This document shows, piece by piece, positions 59,813 through 64,000 of a stretch of DNA of 64,000 nucleotides. The notes below the pieces were generated by a model, which worked only from the letters and a program-made list of their open reading frames with translations, was not told where the DNA came from and searched no databases. The DNA is taken from positions 38,475 through 102,474 of the forward strand of contig CAVHCX010000007.1 in assembly GCA_963634745.1 (NCBI GenBank), in the 5' to 3' direction. Each line of letters begins with the position of its first letter. The first letter of the stretch is position 1. The DNA comes from CAKRJP01 sp963634745 (GTDB lineage: Bacteria; Bacillota; Clostridia; Lachnospirales; Lachnospiraceae). The position numbers and the translations under genes are program-made.

Positions 59813-61627
59813 TTATTTGTCGTCTAACTTTAATACACTCATAAAGGCCTTCTGCGGGATTTCTACATTACCCACCTGGCGCATTCGCTTCTTTCCTTCC
59901 TTCTGCTTCTCAAGGAGCTTTCGTTTACGGCTAATATCACCGCCGTAGCATTTGGCAAGGACGTCCTTACGCATGGCCTTTACTGTTTCTCTGGCTATAA
60001 TCTTACTTCCGATGGCAGCCTGGATGGGAATCTCAAAGAGCTGTCTTGGAATTTCTTCCTTGAGCTTCTCACACATCTTTCTGCCTCTCTCGTAGGCCGT
60101 ATCTCCATGGACAATAAAGGATAAGGCATCCACTTCCTCCTTGTTAATCAGGATATCCAATTTCACAAGGTCGGACTTCACATAGCCGTCCATCTCATAA
60201 TCAAAGGAAGCATAGCCTCTGGACCTGGATTTTAATGCATCAAAGAAGTCATAGATAATCTCATTCAAAGGCAAATGATAGCGAAGTACCGCCCGGGTCT
60301 CCTCTATATATTCCATGCCCTCGTAAACGCCTCGTCTCTCCTGACACAGGTCCATGATGGCTCCTATAAACTCAGAAGTTACCATAATCTCAGCCTTCAC
60401 CATAGGCTCTTCCATATACTCGATCTCTGATGGGTCCGGCAGGTTGGATGGATTGGTAAGCTCGATCACTTCCCCATTGGTTTTATATACCTTATAAACA
60501 ACGCCGGGGGCTGTGGTTACCAGGTCTAAGTTATACTCTCGCTCCAGTCGCTCCTGGATGATTTCTAAGTGAAGCAGGCCTAAAAAGCCACAGCGAAATC
60601 CAAATCCTAAGGCGATAGAGGTCTCCGGTTCAAACTGAAGAGAGGCATCATTTAACTGAAGCTTCTCTAAAGCATCTCTAAGGTCCGGATACTTGGCTCC
60701 GTCTGCAGGATAAAGTCCGCAGTAAACCATAGGATTAACCTTTTTATATCCCGGAAGGGGTTCCGAGCAGGGACGGTTTGCATCAGTGACGGTATCTCCC
60801 ACTCTGGTATCTTTTACATTTTTTAGGCTGGCAGTAATATAGCCTACCATACCTGCTGCAAGTTCCTCACAGGGGATAAATTGTCCCGCACCGAAATATC
60901 CTACTTCCACTACCTCTGCCTTGGCGCCGGTAGCCATCATAAGGATAGAGGTTCCCTTCTTTACAACCCCTTCCTTAATCCGGCAGAACATAATAACGCC
61001 CTTATAAGAATCATAAATAGAATCAAAAATCAGAGCCTGAAGAGGAGCCTTGGGATCTCCCCCCGGAGCCGGGATCTTCTCTACGATCTGCTCTAAAACT
61101 TCCTCCACATTGAGTCCGGTCTTGGCTGAAATCCTGGGGGCATCCTCTGCCTCGATTCCGATGACATCCTCGATCTCTTCAATGACTCTTTCCGGGTCTG
61201 CGCTTGGAAGGTCGATCTTATTAATGACCGGCATGACATCCAGGTCATGATCTAAGGCAAGATATACATTGGCCAGGGTTTGGGCTTCCACTCCCTGGGC
61301 TGCATCAACCACTAAGATTGCCCCATCACAGGCTGCCAGGCTTCTGGAAACCTCATAGTTAAAATCCACATGGCCGGGAGTGTCAATCAGATTGAAGATA
61401 TACTCCTCCCCATCCTGGGCCTTGTATACAATACGTACCGCCTGGGCCTTAATGGTAATTCCTCTCTCCCGCTCCAGGTCCATATTGTCTAAGACCTGGG
61501 CCTGCATCTCCCTGCTGGTCAGAAGTCCGGTCTTCTCAATGATCCGGTCTGCCAGGGTAGACTTTCCATGGTCGATATGTGCAATAATACAAAAATTACG
61601 AATTTTACTTTGATCTATATGTGCCAC
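59813..61627 (-). CDS. lepA: Elongation factor 4 (LepA)
   Basis: LepA/EF4 (604 aa), a translational GTPase that back-translocates or aids ribosome assembly. The G domain has G1 AHIDHGKST (residues 16-24), G2 RGITIKAQ, G3 DTPGHVDF and G4 NKIDLPSA. Domains II-III, a split V and the LepA-only C-terminal domain (with CYGGDISRKRKLLEKQKEGKKRMRQVG near the end) follow. Start ATG with an AGAGGTAATATT site. It lies 2 nt upstream of hemW and 85 nt downstream of holA. The usual rpsT between holA and lepA in many Firmicutes is absent here. Confidence 0.97.
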   Translation of the reverse strand: MAHIDQSKIRNFCIIAHIDHGKSTLADRIIEKTGLLTSREMQAQVLDNMDLERERGITIKAQAVRIVYKAQDGEEYIFNLIDTPGHVDFNYEVSRSLAACDGAILVVDAAQGVEAQTLANVYLALDHDLDVMPVINKIDLPSADPERVIEEIEDVIGIEAEDAPRISAKTGLNVEEVLEQIVEKIPAPGGDPKAPLQALIFDSIYDSYKGVIMFCRIKEGVVKKGTSILMMATGAKAEVVEVGYFGAGQFIPCEELAAGMVGYITASLKNVKDTRVGDTVTDANRPCSEPLPGYKKVNPMVYCGLYPADGAKYPDLRDALEKLQLNDASLQFEPETSIALGFGFRCGFLGLLHLEIIQERLEREYNLDLVTTAPGVVYKVYKTNGEVIELTNPSNLPDPSEIEYMEEPMVKAEIMVTSEFIGAIMDLCQERRGVYEGMEYIEETRAVLRYHLPLNEIIYDFFDALKSRSRGYASFDYEMDGYVKSDLVKLDILINKEEVDALSFIVHGDTAYERGRKMCEKLKEEIPRQLFEIPIQAAIGSKIIARETVKAMRKDVLAKCYGGDISRKRKLLEKQKEGKKRMRQVGNVEIPQKAFMSVLKLDDK

Positions 61628-61712
61628 AAATATTACCTCTATCTATTTTTTTACCACAATTTTGGCAACCATCCAAAATCTTTTCATTCCGAATGGTTAC
61701 CATATTCTAACA

Positions 61713-62690
61713 TCACTTGCTGTATTTGACAATAAATAGTTCCACACTCATGCGGTCATTTAAGCGTCCTGTCTTTACCATTTCTTCCAGTTTTGCCCCC
61801 TCTTCTAAAATATCTTTCAGGGTCTTCTCTGTAAAAGACCGGCACTGACGCATATATTTATCTGCCACAAAGGGGGCTACCGAAAGTTCCCCTGCTATGA
61901 TATTCTTGGAAGCCCCTCCTTTCACAAGGGACTTGGTATCTAGGAGCATCCGAAACTGTCTTACTAAAAGATATAAGATTTTCATAGGACTTTCCCTTAG
62001 AGCAAGAAGGTCATAATAATAATCCAAGGCCTTCTTTTGCTGCTTTAGGGCAACTGCCTCCACCATAGCAAAGACACTGTCAGAAACCTGGGCGGTACAG
62101 ATCTCATCGATCTGTCCGATGCTAATCTCCGGCTCCTCCATAGCGTAGGAAAATAATTTTTCCAGTTCCCGGTCTAGGGTAGTCATATCCGTTCCCACTT
62201 TACTGAGAAGGTATCTGGCTGTAGATTCCTTGATCTTTTTGCCTTCCTGTTTAACTTTACTACCGATCCAGGCAAGAAGGGCTCTTTCATCCTGACTTTT
62301 AAGCTCCACGGCCCGGCCAAGCTTGGCCACCGCCTTGTAAAGCTTTCCTCTTTTATCAATTTGTTGCTCTACAAAGATAAATCGCACCGTTTCTGCCGGT
62401 TCCTTCATATAGTCTGCCAAGTCCTGGCAGGCATTTTTAAAAAATCCGGAGTTTTCCACCACGATCAATCGAAGGTCTGAAAAAAAGGGCATGGTCTCCG
62501 CCAAGCCTATAATCTCCGTAGGATCGATATTTTTTCCCTCGAAGTAGGCATAGTTCATGCTATCTTCCTGGGGAAGGAAGGCTGCTTTTAACTTATCCTT
62601 ATAAAATTTTTTCAGATAGTCTTCTTCTCCATATAGCAAATAGGCCTGTTTCAGACTCTCATTTTTAATATCTTCGTTAATGTTCTTCAT
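61713..62690 (-). CDS. holA: DNA polymerase III delta subunit
   Basis: Clamp-loader wrench subunit, 325 aa. The N-terminal AAA+ domain begins QAYLLYGEEDYLKKFYKDKL, with a YFEGKNIDPTEIIGLAETMPFFSDLRLIVVENSG block, and the C-terminal collar ends KDILEEGAKLEEMVKTGRLNDRMSVELFI. HolA proteins have no intact Walker A, as here. The order comEC, holA, lepA, hemW is conserved; an FMN oxidase gene interrupts it here between comEC and holA. Start ATG after an AAAGGCGATTC site. Confidence 0.93.
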   Translation of the reverse strand: MKNINEDIKNESLKQAYLLYGEEDYLKKFYKDKLKAAFLPQEDSMNYAYFEGKNIDPTEIIGLAETMPFFSDLRLIVVENSGFFKNACQDLADYMKEPAETVRFIFVEQQIDKRGKLYKAVAKLGRAVELKSQDERALLAWIGSKVKQEGKKIKESTARYLLSKVGTDMTTLDRELEKLFSYAMEEPEISIGQIDEICTAQVSDSVFAMVEAVALKQQKKALDYYYDLLALRESPMKILYLLVRQFRMLLDTKSLVKGGASKNIIAGELSVAPFVADKYMRQCRSFTEKTLKDILEEGAKLEEMVKTGRLNDRMSVELFIVKYSK

Positions 62691-62732
62691 GAATCGCCTT
62701 TATAAATCGTCTCTCAAATGGTTGCCGCAATC

Positions 62733-63755
62733 CTATACCAGCCAGCGAACCATATCTCTTGTAATCTCATCCAAAGAGTAGGCTCCGCACATAGCCATGG
62801 TATCCTCTAATTCTGCTCCCAGTTTTTTCACATAAGCCTCTACACCTTCTGCTGCGCCACCGTAAACAGAAACTACGAAAGGACGTCCAATTAAAACAGC
62901 ATCTGCTCCCAGGGCAAGGGCCTTAAAGATATCCTGGCCGCTTCGGATTCCACCGTCCACGAAAATCTTCATGTCATCCCCCACAGCATCTACAATCTCC
63001 TCTAAAACAGCGGCGGTAGGCGCACACTGGTCCAGCACGCGACCTCCGTGGTTAGATACAACGATGGCCTTAGCTCCTGCTTCTTTTGCCTTTAGGGCAC
63101 CCTTTACTGTCATAATGCCCTTAATAATAAATGGGACCTTGGCAGCTTCAATGATTCCCTTTAATTCTTCCACTGTCTTGCTTCCTGCCGGAGGGGTAAG
63201 ATTTTTAAGGAAGGGCAGGCCCGCTGCGTCAATGTCCATGGCAACTGCAAAGGATCCTGCCTCCTTGACCAGGGCAAATTTTTCTTCTAGGGTATTTACA
63301 TCCCAAGGCTTTACTGTAGGAATTCCTTTTCCCTCTTTGGCAGCGATAGCCTTAGTAGCTCCTACCATAACCGCAGGGTTGGTTCCATCCCCTGTAAAAG
63401 CTGCGATCCCAGCATCTGCACAGGCAGATACCAAAATATCATTGTATTCCAAATCATCATATTTATCCCCATAGTGTAGCTTCATAGCTCCGATCGGGGC
63501 CGCAAAGAAGGGATACTTAAAACTCTCTCCAAAAAGCTCCAGGCTGGTATCAATGGCCTTATTTTCACAGATGGTATCCATGTTCAGAGCAATTTTCTGC
63601 CACTCTTCATAATTTTTAATAGCTACGGTTCCTGTTCCCTTGGCTCCGGGGCCCGGCATCTTTGCACCACAGGCTCTTCCGTTACATACCGGACAGGCCT
63701 TGCAAACATCTCCTACACAGGTTCTTGCATTCTCTAATACTTCTTCATATGTCAT
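62733..63755 (-). CDS. FMN-dependent alpha-hydroxy-acid oxidase/dehydrogenase
   Basis: A 340-aa flavoenzyme of the glycolate/lactate oxidase superfamily (TIM barrel, FMN). The family's catalytic segment is intact: SNHGGRVLDQCAPTAA, with the active His, and the phosphate-binding VDGGIRSGQDIFKALALGADAVLIGRPF. The N-terminus is unusual: CVGDVCKACPVCNGRACG, a Cys-rich motif seen in anaerobe members, which could hold a metal or Fe-S centre. I start it at ATG 63755 with AGAGGG upstream; the frame runs on to 63836. Its substrate (lactate or another 2-hydroxy acid) is unknown. It lies between comEC and holA. Confidence 0.9.
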   Translation of the reverse strand: MTYEEVLENARTCVGDVCKACPVCNGRACGAKMPGPGAKGTGTVAIKNYEEWQKIALNMDTICENKAIDTSLELFGESFKYPFFAAPIGAMKLHYGDKYDDLEYNDILVSACADAGIAAFTGDGTNPAVMVGATKAIAAKEGKGIPTVKPWDVNTLEEKFALVKEAGSFAVAMDIDAAGLPFLKNLTPPAGSKTVEELKGIIEAAKVPFIIKGIMTVKGALKAKEAGAKAIVVSNHGGRVLDQCAPTAAVLEEIVDAVGDDMKIFVDGGIRSGQDIFKALALGADAVLIGRPFVVSVYGGAAEGVEAYVKKLGAELEDTMAMCGAYSLDEITRDMVRWLV

Positions 63756-63842
63756 ATCAAATCCCTCTCTTTCATGTGCTTTTGAGTTTAACACATTATT
63801 TTTTTCCATGCAAATTCGTAGGTCTTGATTTTTCACTGATTT

Positions 63843-64000
63843 TTAGAATAAATACTCGATGCCACCCCGGTCCATGGTTCTTCTTATGATACAGCCCGCC
63901 TCCTTCAAACGTTCCAGGGTTTCCTTGTGGGGATGGCCATAAGAATTATCCCTACCGGCAGATATAATGGCCTCCGTGGGTTTTACTACTTTTAAGAAAT
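63843..64000 (-). CDS. comEC: ComEC C-terminal fragment (cut by window edge)
   Basis: Only the last 51 codons are in the window; no start codon, so it is easily missed. The encoded tail has the ComEC metallo-beta-lactamase signature: EAIISAGRDNSYGHPHKETLERLKEAG, then RTMDRGGIEYLF and a TAA stop. ComEC is the DNA-uptake channel of natural transformation. The neighbouring holA is in its usual place one gene downstream. Whether the rest is intact cannot be seen. Confidence 0.85.
   Translation of the reverse strand, partial: FLKVVKPTEAIISAGRDNSYGHPHKETLERLKEAGCIIRRTMDRGGIEYLF

Noticed and set aside
1..64000. Prophage, insertion sequence with ends, rRNA or origin
   Set aside because: No integrase, capsid or terminal repeats, no rRNA-like sequence and no dnaA-box cluster noticed on reading both strands.

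Overview
The window is a 64-kb stretch of a Gram-positive, anaerobic Clostridia chromosome, most likely from a Lachnospiraceae-type organism. Evidence from gene content: a single-chain pyruvate:ferredoxin oxidoreductase, a PolC-type replicative polymerase, MurT/GatD, a dlt-type operon, IspG directly upstream of PolC, DUF4364 and DUF5688-like proteins, ChW repeats, VaFE repeats, AGGAGG-type ribosome binding sites and many T-rich intrinsic terminators. The DNA is moderately AT-rich. Both ends cut genes: nifJ lacks its 5' end at the left edge, and a comEC 3' fragment sits at the right edge.

Layout. 1-13.6 kb: nifJ (+), then a leftward block with an Uup-type ABC-F protein, ptsI, an SseB-domain protein, a Cof-type HAD phosphatase, an AEC-family permease, a tandem ACT protein, AlaX and argS, with a cold-shock gene on the plus strand. 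13.7-20.8 kb: tRNA-Arg(CCG), an Rpn/PD-(D/E)XK transposase-like protein, a 1669-residue thioester/SpaA/VaFE surface adhesin and a DUF5688-like protein. 21-25.8 kb: a hybrid histidine kinase, and a MATE efflux pump divergent from a BmrR-like MerR regulator. 25.9-30.2 kb: an atypically ordered dlt-like operon. 30.3-38.2 kb: efp, yqeG, a chorismate mutase-shikimate kinase fusion, an Ala-rich lipoprotein, a secreted ChW/transglutaminase-like protein, a zinc-ribbon membrane protein, glyA and an HtrA protease. 38.3-47.4 kb: ispG-polC, small membrane and unknown proteins, an XRE regulator with an operator array, and murT-gatD. 47.4-55.7 kb: a candidate small RNA, hisC, a second aminotransferase, a DUF2156 protein, prfA-prmC-yqhQ, rpmE and rho. 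56-58.6 kb (+): malic enzyme, a YtqA-like radical SAM protein and DUF4364. 58.6-64 kb (-): hemW, lepA, holA, an FMN alpha-hydroxy-acid oxidase and the comEC end.

How it fits together. Most of the window is core metabolism and information processing. The accessory signal is concentrated in cell-surface functions: the adhesin, the ChW protein with its lipoprotein, dlt-like envelope modification, HtrA, and MurT/GatD peptidoglycan amidation. Three regulatory layouts stand out. One is a MerR-type promoter with a 19-bp spacer and internal palindrome in front of the MATE pump. The second is four 15-bp GTGA-N7-TCAC-like sites between an XRE regulator and an unknown 77-residue protein. The third is an orphan promoter-terminator unit that predicts an RNA of about 105 nt. 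I saw no CRISPR array, prophage, insertion sequence with ends, rRNA operon or replication origin. All promoter and terminator calls are by eye from consensus and pairing.
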